From positions 2,818,001 to 2,882,000 of the forward strand of contig NZ_CP061768.1 of NCBI RefSeq assembly GCF_013624435.2: a stretch of DNA of 64,000 nt, in the 5' to 3' direction. Below are positions 8,155-17,087 of the stretch, piece after piece. The stretch's first letter is position 1; the number at the start of each line of letters is the position of its first letter. Origin of the DNA: Nocardioides campestrisoli (GTDB taxonomy: Bacteria; Actinomycetota; Actinomycetes; Propionibacteriales; Nocardioidaceae). The notes under the pieces were generated by a model, which was not told the DNA's origin, made no database searches, and was given only the letters and a program-made list of their open reading frames with translations. Position numbers and translations under genes: made by a program.

Positions 8155-10037
8155 CCCGCCGGGCCCGGGCGGTCGCGCCACTGACCGCCGCGGTCACGTC
8201 CCTGCTGCTCGCCTCCGGGCCGTCCCTGGGGGCAGCCCCGGCCGCCGCCGCGAGCGACGGGGGCACCCAGGGCTCCCCGGTCGCCTCGGAGGGCCGCGCC
8301 TATCCGGGCGACCCGGAGAAGGAGTCCGCCCTCGTGGCCGCCGAGGACTCGCGGCTGATCGAGGTGCGCACCGTGGGGGTCCTGGCCCGCTGGAAGCAGC
8401 AGCCCGTGAAGAGCCCCTACCGGCTCGCCACCGGCGGTGCCTACACCCTCGTGCTCACCGAGCGCTCCGACCCGTACACGGTCGAGGACCTGCTGGACCT
8501 TGCTCCCCAGACCTTCGTCCGGCAGCCCGACGGCGCCTTCCTGCTCTCCGAGCACGTCGTCGTGGAGTCGGGCGCCACGCTCAACCTCGCCGATCCCGGT
8601 GGCCTCCGGCTCCTGCTGGCCAGCGACGCGGACGGCTTCGTCTCGATCATCAACGACGGCGGCCGCCTCAACATCGCGGGCACCGAGGGGTCGCCCGCCG
8701 TCGTGACCAGCTTCGACCGGGAGGACGAGGCCACCGACACCCTGACCGACGACGGCCGTGCCTACATCCGCTCGATCGGCGGGCAGGTCTCGATCTCCGA
8801 CGCCGAGCTGCGGGCGCTCGGCTTCTGGAGCGGTCGCACCGGGGGCCTCTCCCTCACCGGCACGGACCGGCCGAACAGCGGCTCGCTGGACCGGCTGGCC
8901 GACTCCCTCGAGATCGGGGCCGTGCCGGGGACCGGACCGACCGTGCAGGGCAACCGCGACTCCGCCCTGGGCGAGGTGCTGCCCGCCGGAGACCTGCCCC
9001 TGCCGGTGGTCGACGTGGACGCCCCGCGCTACAGCTTCGTCTCCGCCGCCCTGGACCGCACGTCGGTGACGCAGAGCGCCTTCGGCCTGTTCGTCTCCGG
9101 GGCCTCGGGGCTCGACGTCCGGGACAGCACGTTCGACCGCAACCTAGTCTCCGGCCTCGTGCTGCACCGGTACGTCGTGAACGCGGTCGTGGAGGGGACC
9201 TCGGCCGGCGAGAACGGCCAGGACGGGATCGTGCTGGCCAGGGCCACCACCGGGATCGTCCTCTCCGAGGTGCGGACCGAGGGCAACGCCCGCAACGGGG
9301 TGACCATCTCCGGGCGCCCGCTCGCCGACGGGCCCAGCGCCACCGGCACCAGCGTCGGCAGCTACGGCAACAACACGATCACCAACAGCGTCTCCGACGA
9401 CAACGGCCGGTACGGCGTCGAGGTGATCGGCGGCACCAGGGTCCGGGTGCTGGCCAACCAGGTGCGCGCCAACTCGGTGGGGATCGTGGTCCGGGACCTG
9501 GCTCAGGAGGTCTCGGTGATCGGCAACACCGTCAACGCCTCGGGCACCCAGGGGATCGCCGTACGGGACGGGGTGACGGACGGCGTCGTCTCGGGCAACC
9601 TGGTCGACGGAGGCGAGACCAGCCTCTACATCCGCGACTCGGAGGCCGACGTGGAGCACAACACCCTGACCGGCGCCTCGAACCACGCTGTCAGCATCGT
9701 CGGGCGGGCGGGTGACACCGTGGTCGACGCGAACACCCTCACCGGCCGGGGTCCCAGCGCCATCGAGACCAACCGGGCCGAGGACGTCGACCGCACCGGG
9801 TGGGACAACGACACTCGCGGGTGGCACGACACCACGCCGTTCCTGGTGACGCTCAAGCGCTTCCTCCAGCCGTTGACGCTGATGTGGCTGCTGCTGGGGG
9901 CGCTGCTGCTGTTCACCGCGGTCCGAGGCGCGCGGGCCCGCCCCGAGAAGCTCCATCCCTACGCCGACAAGCGACCGCTCCACGACCCGTCGGCCGTCGT
10001 GGTGCCGGACCGGGTGCCCCAGGAGGCCGGCCGATGA
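8151..10037 (+). CDS. Exported, C-terminally membrane-anchored parallel beta-helix protein
   Basis: A 628-residue product starting at a GTG that overlaps the synthase stop codon (GTGA). It has an N-terminal signal peptide (hydrophobic core ~10-30, ending in PAAAAS). The central ~250-540 region has repeated right-handed beta-helix coils such as GIVVRD, ENGQDGIVLA and GNTVNASGTQGIAVRD. A C-terminal membrane helix (LMWLLLGALLLFTAV) is followed by a short basic tail. Such beta-helices occur in mannuronan C5-epimerases and polysaccharide lyases. Here it could epimerise, cleave or bind the nascent glycan outside the membrane. No catalytic residues can be assigned with confidence. Confidence 0.7.
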   Translation: MTRRARAVAPLTAAVTSLLLASGPSLGAAPAAAASDGGTQGSPVASEGRAYPGDPEKESALVAAEDSRLIEVRTVGVLARWKQQPVKSPYRLATGGAYTLVLTERSDPYTVEDLLDLAPQTFVRQPDGAFLLSEHVVVESGATLNLADPGGLRLLLASDADGFVSIINDGGRLNIAGTEGSPAVVTSFDREDEATDTLTDDGRAYIRSIGGQVSISDAELRALGFWSGRTGGLSLTGTDRPNSGSLDRLADSLEIGAVPGTGPTVQGNRDSALGEVLPAGDLPLPVVDVDAPRYSFVSAALDRTSVTQSAFGLFVSGASGLDVRDSTFDRNLVSGLVLHRYVVNAVVEGTSAGENGQDGIVLARATTGIVLSEVRTEGNARNGVTISGRPLADGPSATGTSVGSYGNNTITNSVSDDNGRYGVEVIGGTRVRVLANQVRANSVGIVVRDLAQEVSVIGNTVNASGTQGIAVRDGVTDGVVSGNLVDGGETSLYIRDSEADVEHNTLTGASNHAVSIVGRAGDTVVDANTLTGRGPSAIETNRAEDVDRTGWDNDTRGWHDTTPFLVTLKRFLQPLTLMWLLLGALLLFTAVRGARARPEKLHPYADKRPLHDPSAVVVPDRVPQEAGR

Positions 10038-11248
10038 GCGCTCCGCAGTGGTCGCGAGACCGGGTCCGGGACGTGGCCGCCGGTGCTGCTGCCGGGATCC
10101 TGCTCACCTCCCTCGTCGCGGCCCTGGTCGCGGCCCTGGCCTGGCCGGAGACCTCCCGCACCGGCGCCGACCAGGGCGGTGCCCCGCCGGCGGTGAGCGT
10201 CCCCCCGGCGCCGACGACCGATCCCACGCCCGTCCCGGCGGCCACCGAGCCCACCGCCACCCCCGAGGAGGTCGAGGAGGAGGACGGTGGGGAGCCCTCC
10301 GAGGCGCCGGTCCTGCCGAACGCCGCGCCCGCCGGCACCGGTCCCCTGCCGGAGACCGACCGGGTCGACTGCCCGCCGGCCACCACGACCGTGAGCTCGG
10401 CCGAAGAGCTGGAGGCCGCTCTGGACGACGCGGCGCCAGGCGACAGCATCGCGCTGGCGGAGGGCACCTACTCCGGCGAGTTCGTCGCCTCCGCCTCCGG
10501 CACCGAGGCGGACCCGATCTTCCTGTGCGGCCCTGCGGACGCGGTGCTGGACGGCGGCGACGTCGAGGGGGGCTACACCTTCCACCTGGACGGGGCAACG
10601 CACTGGCGGCTGGTCGGCTTCACCGTCTCCGGCGGCCAGAAGGGCGTGATGGCCGACGGCACGGTCGGCTCGGTCATCCAGGGGCTGACCGTCACCGGCA
10701 CCGGCGACGAGGCGATCCACCTGCGCTCGCACAGCACCGACAACGCGGTGCTCGACAACACGATCCGCGAGACCGGGCTGCGCAACGAGGAGTACGGGGA
10801 GGGCGTCTACATCGGCTCGGCGGTGAGCAACTGGTGCACCTACACCGGGTGCGAGGCCGACCGGAGCGACCGCAACGTGATCGACGGGAACACGATCTCG
10901 AAGACCACCTCCGAGGCGATCGACCTCAAGGAGGGCACCACCGGCGGCGTCGTCTCCGGCAACACCTTCGACGGCTCCTCGCTCAGCGGCGCCGACTCGT
11001 GGGTCGACGTCAAGGGCAACAACTACCTGATCGAGGGCAACACCGGCACCCACGCCACCGAGGACGGCTTCCAGACCCATCAGATCCTCGACGGGTGGGG
11101 TGACCACAACGTCTTCACCGGCAACCACGCCGACGTCCAGGGGCCCGGGCACGCGATCGCCTCGTGGCCGGAGGAGTCCAACGTCGTCCGCTGCGACAAC
11201 ACCTTCACCGACGCCGGGGAGGGCCTGAGCAACATCCCGTGCGGCTGA
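10034..11248 (+). CDS. Membrane-anchored pectate-lyase-like beta-helix protein
   Basis: A 404-residue protein whose ATG overlaps the previous stop (ATGA). It has an N-terminal signal anchor (~14-37), then a Pro/Thr/Glu-rich linker to ~110, then a domain beginning SSAEELEAALDDAAPGDSIA. That opening is typical of polysaccharide lyase families 6 and 9 and of mannuronate lyases. Beta-helix coils follow (GDEAIHLRSHS, NTISKTTSEAIDLKEG, NYLIEGN). Several Cys residues suggest disulphides. It probably acts on the polymer made by the synthase encoded two genes upstream. Lyase against epimerase cannot be settled by eye. Confidence 0.7.
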   Translation: MSAPQWSRDRVRDVAAGAAAGILLTSLVAALVAALAWPETSRTGADQGGAPPAVSVPPAPTTDPTPVPAATEPTATPEEVEEEDGGEPSEAPVLPNAAPAGTGPLPETDRVDCPPATTTVSSAEELEAALDDAAPGDSIALAEGTYSGEFVASASGTEADPIFLCGPADAVLDGGDVEGGYTFHLDGATHWRLVGFTVSGGQKGVMADGTVGSVIQGLTVTGTGDEAIHLRSHSTDNAVLDNTIRETGLRNEEYGEGVYIGSAVSNWCTYTGCEADRSDRNVIDGNTISKTTSEAIDLKEGTTGGVVSGNTFDGSSLSGADSWVDVKGNNYLIEGNTGTHATEDGFQTHQILDGWGDHNVFTGNHADVQGPGHAIASWPEESNVVRCDNTFTDAGEGLSNIPCG

Positions 11249-11337
11249 GCGCCTGCACACCGGCACCGTCGCCACCGGCACCGCCACCACGAGCAGTGCC
11301 ACCACCAGGACCGCGCGCACCAACCACAGGGGGAACC

Positions 11338-12675
11338 ATGAGCAGCACCGAGCAACGACCGCGCATCACCGTCCTCGGCACCGGCTACCTCGGGGCGACC
11401 CACGCCATCTGCATGGCTGTTCTGGGCTACGACGTCCTCGGCGTCGACACCGACCCGGCCAAGATCGACGCGCTCGCCTCCGGCCAGGTGCCCTTCTTCG
11501 AGCCCGGGCTGCCGGAGCTGCTGCGCAAGGCGCTCGACTCGGGCCACCTCTCCTTCAGCACCGACCTCGCCGAGGCCGGGGAGTTCGGCGACGTCCACTT
11601 CATCTGCGTCGGCACCCCGCAGAAGGCCGGCTCGGACGCCGCGGACCTGCGCTACGTGGAGGGAGTGGCGCGCGACCTCGCCCCGTTCCTGCGCCGACGG
11701 TGCCTGGTGGTCGGCAAGTCCACCGTGCCGGTCGGGACGGCGGCTCGCCTGACCACGCTGCTGCAGGACAACGCGCCCGCCGGGACTGACGTCGAGCTCG
11801 CGTGGAACCCGGAGTTCCTGCGAGAGGGGTACGCCGTGGAGGACACGCTGCACCCGGACCGGCTGGTCTTCGGGGTCGCCTCCGCCTGGGCCCAGGAGTG
11901 CCTGGAGGAGGTCTTCGCCCCCCTGCTCGCCGAGGAGGTGCCGGTCGTGGTCACCGACCTGGCGACCGCCGAGCTGGTCAAGGTCGCTGCCAACTCCTTC
12001 CTCGCGACCAAGATCTCCTACATCAACGCCATGGCCGAGGTGTGCGAGGCGACCGGGGCCGACGTCCAGGACCTGGCTCGCGCCCTCTCCCACGACTCCC
12101 GGATCGGCGGTCGCTTCCTCCAGCCCGGGCTGGGGTTCGGCGGGGGCTGCCTGCCCAAGGACATCCGGGCCTTCGTGCACCGCGCCGAGGAGCTCGGCGT
12201 CGGGAGGTCGGTGGCCTTCCTGCGCCAGGTCGACGCGATCAACAAGCGCCGACGGGCACGCACGGTCGACCTGGTCCGCGAGGAGGCAGGAGGCGACCTG
12301 CGGGGTGTCCGCGTGTGCTGCCTGGGAGCGGCGTTCAAGCCCAACTCCGACGACATCCGCGACGCACCCGCCCTGGACGTCGCCCGGATGCTGCAGCAGG
12401 AGGGCGCCGTCGTCTCCGTCTACGACCCCGAGGCGATGGAGAACGCCCGCCGCACCTACCCCGACCTGCAGTACGCCTCGGGCGTGATGGAGGCGGCCGA
12501 GGGCGCTGCGGTCGTGGTCCTGCTCACCGAGTGGGAGGTCTTCCGGGAGATCGACCCGTGGTTGCTCGGGCAGGTGGTGGCGGGACGGACGGTGGTCGAC
12601 GGCCGGCACGCTCTCGACGCGGCGGGCTGGCGCACGGCGGGCTGGACCTACCGGGCGCTGGGTCGGGCGAGCTGA
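11338..12675 (+). CDS. ugd: UDP-glucose 6-dehydrogenase
   Basis: Makes UDP-glucuronate from UDP-glucose with two NAD+. The 445-residue protein has the expected N-terminal Rossmann motif (ITVLGTGYLGATHA), the central helix with ELVKVAANSFLATKISYIN, the catalytic-cysteine motif GFGGGCLPKD and a C-terminal Rossmann domain (RVCCLGAAFKPNSDDIRDAP). A GGGGGA ribosome site precedes the ATG. GDP-mannose dehydrogenase is a close relative and cannot be fully excluded. The pairing with a hyaluronan-synthase-like enzyme favours UDP-glucose. It lies 89 bases after the beta-helix gene and 32 bases before the OmpA-like gene. Confidence 0.88.
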   Translation: MSSTEQRPRITVLGTGYLGATHAICMAVLGYDVLGVDTDPAKIDALASGQVPFFEPGLPELLRKALDSGHLSFSTDLAEAGEFGDVHFICVGTPQKAGSDAADLRYVEGVARDLAPFLRRRCLVVGKSTVPVGTAARLTTLLQDNAPAGTDVELAWNPEFLREGYAVEDTLHPDRLVFGVASAWAQECLEEVFAPLLAEEVPVVVTDLATAELVKVAANSFLATKISYINAMAEVCEATGADVQDLARALSHDSRIGGRFLQPGLGFGGGCLPKDIRAFVHRAEELGVGRSVAFLRQVDAINKRRRARTVDLVREEAGGDLRGVRVCCLGAAFKPNSDDIRDAPALDVARMLQQEGAVVSVYDPEAMENARRTYPDLQYASGVMEAAEGAAVVVLLTEWEVFREIDPWLLGQVVAGRTVVDGRHALDAAGWRTAGWTYRALGRAS

Positions 12676-12707
12676 CCGCGGTGCAGCGGCGGAGGAGGGA
12701 CCCGGAC

Positions 12708-13772
12708 GTGCCCGACGGGTACCGGCGCGGGCCGTCGGCGGCGGGACCGGTCCTGCTCGCGCTGCTCGTCGCCTTCCTGGCCGGCTCCTGCCGTGACGGC
12801 CAGGGAGGCGAGGACCGCGGAGTCGTCCCCTCCCCCGCCACCGGCGAGCCCACCGTGGCCTCCGGCACCGCGGCGCCGGACCCCGCCTGCACGCCGCGGC
12901 CTGGGCGCCGGGTCGAGACCGTCCCCGACGTGCTGGTGCCCGCCGTCGAGGTCCCCGCGGTGGTGGGCGAGGACGGCGAGGTGCTCGTCCCGGCGCTCAC
13001 GATCCCCGCCCAGGAGGTCGACGGCGGCTGCGTGGTCCACCACGACGCGCCCGGCGGCTGTCTCGGCGCGGTCGAGGTCACCGGAGCCACGATCCCCCCG
13101 GCCGTGATCCCCGGGGCCGAGCTGGACGGACGGGTCTATCCCGAGGTGCTGGTCCCCGGCGCGAGCGTGCCGGGAGCTCGCGCCCCCCAGGTCTGCCGGG
13201 TCGAGCGGGACGACCAGCTCGTCGGCGTGACCCGGGCCGGGGTGGTCCGCGAGGGGTTCGCCCGCGACGGAGCCGCGCGACCGGGGGACGACCGAGTCCC
13301 GACCGTGCGCCTGGCGCCCGTGCGGGTGCCGGACGTCGACGTGGATCCCGAGCGCCTGGAGTCCCGCCGGCTGCGTGAGGCCGACGGGGTCAGCGTCCTC
13401 CAGGGCTCCGGCACCACGTCGTACGTCGCCTCCTCGGGCGTCCTGTTCGACAGCGACAGCGCCGCCCTGCGTCCCGAGTCCAGGGCTTCGCTGCTCGCGA
13501 TGGCGCGCCAGATCGGCCGCTCCGTCGCCGGCGAACGGGTGCTGGTGGAGGGGCACACGGACGACCGCGGTGACGAGGCCTACGGCATGCGTCTCTCCCG
13601 GGCGCGGGCGAGCGCGGTGGCGGACTGGCTGGTGCGCGAGGCAGGGCTGGAGGCGGACGACGTGACGACCCGCGGGTACGGCGAGACCCGGCCGGCCCAC
13701 CCCAACGACAGCGAGGCGAACCGGGCCCGGAACCGCCGGGTGGTCATCACGGTCGTGGGCGCAGGGCGCTGA
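12708..13772 (+). CDS. OmpA-domain lipoprotein
   Basis: A 354-residue protein. The GTG at 12708 sits 8 bases after GGAGGAGGGA, a better site than the in-frame GTG at 12681. The N-terminus is a short signal peptide ending LVAFLAGSC, a plausible lipobox with the Cys as lipidation site. The middle ~200 residues are Val/Pro-rich repeats (VLVPAVEVPAV, VLVPALTIPAQ, VLVPGASVPGA). The C-terminal ~110 residues are an OmpA/MotB peptidoglycan-binding domain (FDSDSAALRPES, LVEGHTDDRG, RAxAVADWL, NRRVVI). It could tether the polysaccharide machinery to the wall. Last gene of the operon. Confidence 0.8.
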   Translation: MPDGYRRGPSAAGPVLLALLVAFLAGSCRDGQGGEDRGVVPSPATGEPTVASGTAAPDPACTPRPGRRVETVPDVLVPAVEVPAVVGEDGEVLVPALTIPAQEVDGGCVVHHDAPGGCLGAVEVTGATIPPAVIPGAELDGRVYPEVLVPGASVPGARAPQVCRVERDDQLVGVTRAGVVREGFARDGAARPGDDRVPTVRLAPVRVPDVDVDPERLESRRLREADGVSVLQGSGTTSYVASSGVLFDSDSAALRPESRASLLAMARQIGRSVAGERVLVEGHTDDRGDEAYGMRLSRARASAVADWLVREAGLEADDVTTRGYGETRPAHPNDSEANRARNRRVVITVVGAGR

Positions 13773-13870
13773 GGGGCTCCCATGGCCCCCTGCTGGTACG
13801 CCTCGCTCCTGCGGACGACCAGCGCGCCTGTCGTCGCCCTCGCCTCGACGCTGGTCCCGGCCGCGAGAGC

Positions 13871-14623
13871 TCAGCCGTCGAGGACGACGGCGTCCCCAGT
13901 GCGCACCTGTCCCGGCACGGACACCTCGGCCTCGACCCCGAAGGCCAGCCCGGCGCCGGGCGGGCGCTCGCCCGCCAGCGTCTTGAGCAGCGTCAGGTCA
14001 CGCACCGCGGTCTCCGGGTCCAGGTCGATCACGGCGCACCGGTAGACCGGACCGGTCACCGTCAGCTCGGCCTGGCCGACCCGGAGCCGACGTCCGGTCC
14101 AGGTGTCCTCCGCACCGGCCGGCAGGTCGGGACCGTCCAGCTCGAGCGTGGCCCGGAAGCGTGCGCCCGCCACGGGAACCCCGACCCGCTCCCCCAGCCG
14201 GCGCAGCGAGGGCCGGGTGACCAGGGTGACCGCGCCGCCGTAGACCACCTGACCCGGTGGCGCGCTGACCAGCGCGACCTCGCGACCCAGGTGGGCGGAG
14301 AAGAGCGCGGCCCAGGGACCGTCCTGCACCTCGACCCGGACCGGGCGGCCCCAGTAGTCGACCTCGAGGACCTGCCCGCTGCCCCGGGGTCGGTCCTGCG
14401 CCGACCCGGTCGGAAGGACGACGCCGAGGCTGGTCCCGTCCCAGGTCACGCGCGCCTGGAGCAGGCGGGGGTTCTCCACGGTACGCAGGCACCGCTGGGT
14501 GGCCGGGTCGACCAGGCAGAAGATCCGGTCGCCGACGGCACCCGTCCCGGCGAGCGACACGGACTGCCTGGTCTCGTGCCGCGCGCCCTTGAGCGGGGTG
14601 AGCCCGAGTCGAGTGACCTCCAT
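13871..14623 (-). CDS. MOSC domain protein
   Basis: The 250-residue protein combines an N-terminal MOSC beta-barrel (VTRLGLTPLKGARHE, DRIFCLVDP) with a C-terminal MOSC domain carrying the conserved Cys in VYRCAVIDLDPETA. This architecture is that of YcbX/mARC-like proteins that bind molybdenum cofactor and reduce N-hydroxylated substrates. The specific substrate is unknown. It is followed on the same strand by nothing close and preceded by the DUF1059 gene 25 bases upstream, so it may be the last gene of the 15787-13871 unit. Confidence 0.8.
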   Translation of the reverse strand: MEVTRLGLTPLKGARHETRQSVSLAGTGAVGDRIFCLVDPATQRCLRTVENPRLLQARVTWDGTSLGVVLPTGSAQDRPRGSGQVLEVDYWGRPVRVEVQDGPWAALFSAHLGREVALVSAPPGQVVYGGAVTLVTRPSLRRLGERVGVPVAGARFRATLELDGPDLPAGAEDTWTGRRLRVGQAELTVTGPVYRCAVIDLDPETAVRDLTLLKTLAGERPPGAGLAFGVEAEVSVPGQVRTGDAVVLDG

Positions 14624-14648
14624 GCCGGCACTCTGCCAGCCGGACGGC

Positions 14649-14828
14649 TCAGGCGCTCTGCAGGATCCGGCTCTCCACCTGGGCCACGACCTCCGGGGTG
14701 AGGTCGACCAGGCCGTGGGCCTGGGCCGCGTGCGCGGCGACCTGACCCAGCAGCGCCTGCTTGTCGGTGTGCTCGAACCGGGCGGCGCAGCCGGGCATCA
14801 CGTCGCCGCAGGCCAGGGTGAAGGTCAT
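14649..14828 (-). CDS. DUF1059 small protein
   Basis: A 59-residue protein (MTFTLACGDVMPGCAARFEH...) with the family's C-x-D-x-x-P-G-C pattern near the N-terminus, an HAAQAHG helix in the middle and a C-terminal amphipathic helix. DUF1059 proteins are about this length and of unknown function; the two Cys and His residues suggest metal binding. Its ATG overlaps the stop of the upstream histidine kinase gene by 4 bases, so the two are translationally coupled. Confidence 0.8.
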   Translation of the reverse strand: MTFTLACGDVMPGCAARFEHTDKQALLGQVAAHAAQAHGLVDLTPEVVAQVESRILQSA

Positions 14829-15787
14829 GGTGTCTCCTCGTGCTGATGGGTGTGGGACTGGACGTGCTGGCTGATGTCCGGCCCGGAGCCGCGCTCGAAG
14901 TCGGGCTCCGAATCGGGCTCGGGCGGGACGCTGGCCGGGACCCGGACCCAGAGCACCGCGCCCCGGTCGTCCTGCTCGATCCCGAGCGTGCCCCCGTGCG
15001 CGACGGTGAGCGCGCGGGCCAGGTAGAGCCCGATGGTCACGCCGGTGGCGTCGTCGTTGAGGTCGAACGGCTCGAAGAGCGCCTGCAGCACCCCCGGGTC
15101 GATGGGGTCGGCGTCCCGGACCACCCGCAGCTCGGTCCACGGCGGCACGGAGACGACCTCCAGCCGCAGCGACCGGGGCTCGGGCAGGGACCGGCCCGCG
15201 TGCCACAGGTCGCGCAGCACCCGGGCGAACAGGGTGGGGTCCACGGTGACCGGCACGTCCAGGCCGGTCTCCGGTGCAGCACCGTCCGGCACGTCGCTCA
15301 GCCCCTCGACCAGCTCGCGCACCGTGACCGTGCGCGGGGCCAGGCGCAGCAGGCCCAGGGAGGCCGCGGCCAACAGCTCCACGTCGAAGGTGCGCTCGGC
15401 CAGCCGGGTCAGCGCCTCCCCCAGCCGCCCGACGGTGCGGGTGAGCATCGGGTCGAGCTCCTCGTCCCCCAGCATCGCCACCCAGCCCTGGGCGACGGCC
15501 AGCGGCGTACGCAGCTCATGGGCGAAGGCGGCCAGGAACCGGTCCCGCTGCCTCGCCGCGTCCGGGTCCGGGCGGTTGGTCACCGCCCCGGTGCCGGCGT
15601 CCACGAAGGCACGCACCCACCGCTGCAGGACGGCCGGGTCGACGGCCCATCGCCGCGCCGCGGCACTGGGATCGCTGCCGGCCAGCACCTCGAGCACCGC
15701 CGCCACCCGCGGGTCCTCGGCCACCGGGACGTGCTCCGGGACGTGCTCCGGGACGAGCGTCAGAGGGGCGGCGTTCACCCGTCCCAT
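14825..15787 (-). CDS. Atypical histidine kinase with N-terminal HTH
   Basis: A 320-residue protein with no membrane segment. Residues ~25-70 form a transposase/LafK-like helix-turn-helix (SAAARRWAVDPAVLQRWVRAF). The HisKA phosphoacceptor motif (FLAAFAHELRTPLAVAQGW) lies at ~85-105. A weak HATPase-like domain (ALFEPFDLNDDATGVTIGLYLARALTVAHGG) covers ~215-285. The expected N-box Asn is not visible, so ATP binding may be impaired. No response regulator is adjacent. It is coupled to the DUF1059 gene. It may be a cytosolic sensor or a degenerate kinase acting on DNA directly. Confidence 0.7.
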   Translation of the reverse strand: MGRVNAAPLTLVPEHVPEHVPVAEDPRVAAVLEVLAGSDPSAAARRWAVDPAVLQRWVRAFVDAGTGAVTNRPDPDAARQRDRFLAAFAHELRTPLAVAQGWVAMLGDEELDPMLTRTVGRLGEALTRLAERTFDVELLAAASLGLLRLAPRTVTVRELVEGLSDVPDGAAPETGLDVPVTVDPTLFARVLRDLWHAGRSLPEPRSLRLEVVSVPPWTELRVVRDADPIDPGVLQALFEPFDLNDDATGVTIGLYLARALTVAHGGTLGIEQDDRGAVLWVRVPASVPPEPDSEPDFERGSGPDISQHVQSHTHQHEETP

Positions 15788-15829
15788 ATCGGCCGCACCG
15801 GGGCGGACCTGAGCCCTGGGCTAGCCCGG

Positions 15830-17011
15830 TCAGGCCCGCGCCGTCTCCTCCACCTCGGCCGCCCGGCGGGAGGCGAGCGCGGCGAGGCCGGTGGTGATCG
15901 GCACGGCAGCGACCAGGCCGAGGGTCGCGACCACGCTGCGCACGATCTCCTGGGCGATGACCTGGTCGGTGACCACGCCGCCCAGCGGCTCGCTGGCCGC
16001 CACCAGCAGGATGATCAGCGGCAGCGCGGAGCCGGCGTACGCCAGGACGATGGTGTTGACCACCGAGGCGATGTGCGAGCGGCCCACCCGGCTGCCCGCG
16101 CGGTAGAGCTGGCCGACGGTGTACGCCGGGTTCGCCCGGGCCAGCTCCCCCACGGTGCTGGCCTGGGTGACGGTGACGTCGTCCAGGACACCGAGTGAGC
16201 CGATGACGATGCCGGCCAGCAGCAGGCCCTCCATGTTGACCTGGTGCGTCATCCCCACCGCGGTGGAGATGTCGTCGGTGATGCCGCTCAGGTGCAGCCC
16301 GGCCACGGCCAACGCCGACAGGGCCGCGGTCAACGTCAGGCTGGCCAGGGTGCCGAGCAGCGCCACGGTGGTGGAGAGCGAGAACCCGTGGGTGAGGTAG
16401 AGGACGGTCAGCATGATCGCCGAGGAGCCGACGATCGCCACCGCGAGCGGTGGCTCGCCGGCCAGGATGGCCGGCACCACGAAGAAGACCAGCAGCCCGA
16501 AGGTGACGGCGAGGCCGACCAGGGCGGTGAGCCCGCGCCACCGGCCGAACGCGACCAGGGCGAGCGCGAACGCACCGAGCAGTATCCAGAGCTCGGAGGC
16601 CCGCTGGTGGTCGACGATCGAGTAGACCTCCCCGTCGGGGGTCTCGCTGACGATCATCACGACGTCGTCGCCCTCGTCGACCTCCGGCGCACCGGGCCCG
16701 TTGGGCAGCGGCGCCTCGACCCGGCGGTCGGAGTCGTCGGCCTCGCTCAGCTCCACCTCGGCGGAGCCGCAGCCGTTGACGTCGTCGGGCAGCTCCTGGG
16801 CGCAGGCCTCGCGCTCGATCGCCGTGACCCGTCCCTCGAACTGCGTCACCCCGGGAACCTGCTCGGTCTCGATCGGCTCGCTGGACGGCCACAGCCACAC
16901 CAGCGAGACGAGGGTCAGCAGGGCGATCGGGACGATCACCAGCGCGGCGGCGACCTGCACCCGTCGCGAGTCCCCTGCTGCGTGACGCGCGGAGTGCGAG
17001 TGCACGTGCAT
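15830..17011 (-). CDS. YibE/F-family membrane protein
   Basis: A 393-residue protein with an N-terminal membrane helix (~20-42), an extracytoplasmic beta-rich region to ~145, then seven to eight membrane helices. It contains the family-typical MEGLLLAGIVIGSLGVLDDVTVTQ stretch, spread over positions ~245-270. YibE/F proteins are of unknown transport or regulatory function. The ATG at 17011 was chosen because the following His-rich MHVHSHS is typical of family N-termini and a GGAGGA lies ~10 bases upstream. Confidence 0.82.
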   Translation of the reverse strand: MHVHSHSARHAAGDSRRVQVAAALVIVPIALLTLVSLVWLWPSSEPIETEQVPGVTQFEGRVTAIEREACAQELPDDVNGCGSAEVELSEADDSDRRVEAPLPNGPGAPEVDEGDDVVMIVSETPDGEVYSIVDHQRASELWILLGAFALALVAFGRWRGLTALVGLAVTFGLLVFFVVPAILAGEPPLAVAIVGSSAIMLTVLYLTHGFSLSTTVALLGTLASLTLTAALSALAVAGLHLSGITDDISTAVGMTHQVNMEGLLLAGIVIGSLGVLDDVTVTQASTVGELARANPAYTVGQLYRAGSRVGRSHIASVVNTIVLAYAGSALPLIILLVAASEPLGGVVTDQVIAQEIVRSVVATLGLVAAVPITTGLAALASRRAAEVEETARA

Positions 17012-17087
17012 GGTGAGGCGGTCCTCCGGACTCTCTCGAATGCGACTGGCCGACGCCCCCATCGTACGGCGGCTCGTCAGCGACGGG

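Noticed and set aside
6847..13772. Alginate biosynthesis operon
   Set aside because: The dehydrogenase fits UDP-glucose rather than GDP-mannose better, and Alg44, AlgK, AlgX, AlgE and AlgJ/I/F homologues are absent; only a general uronan system is supported.
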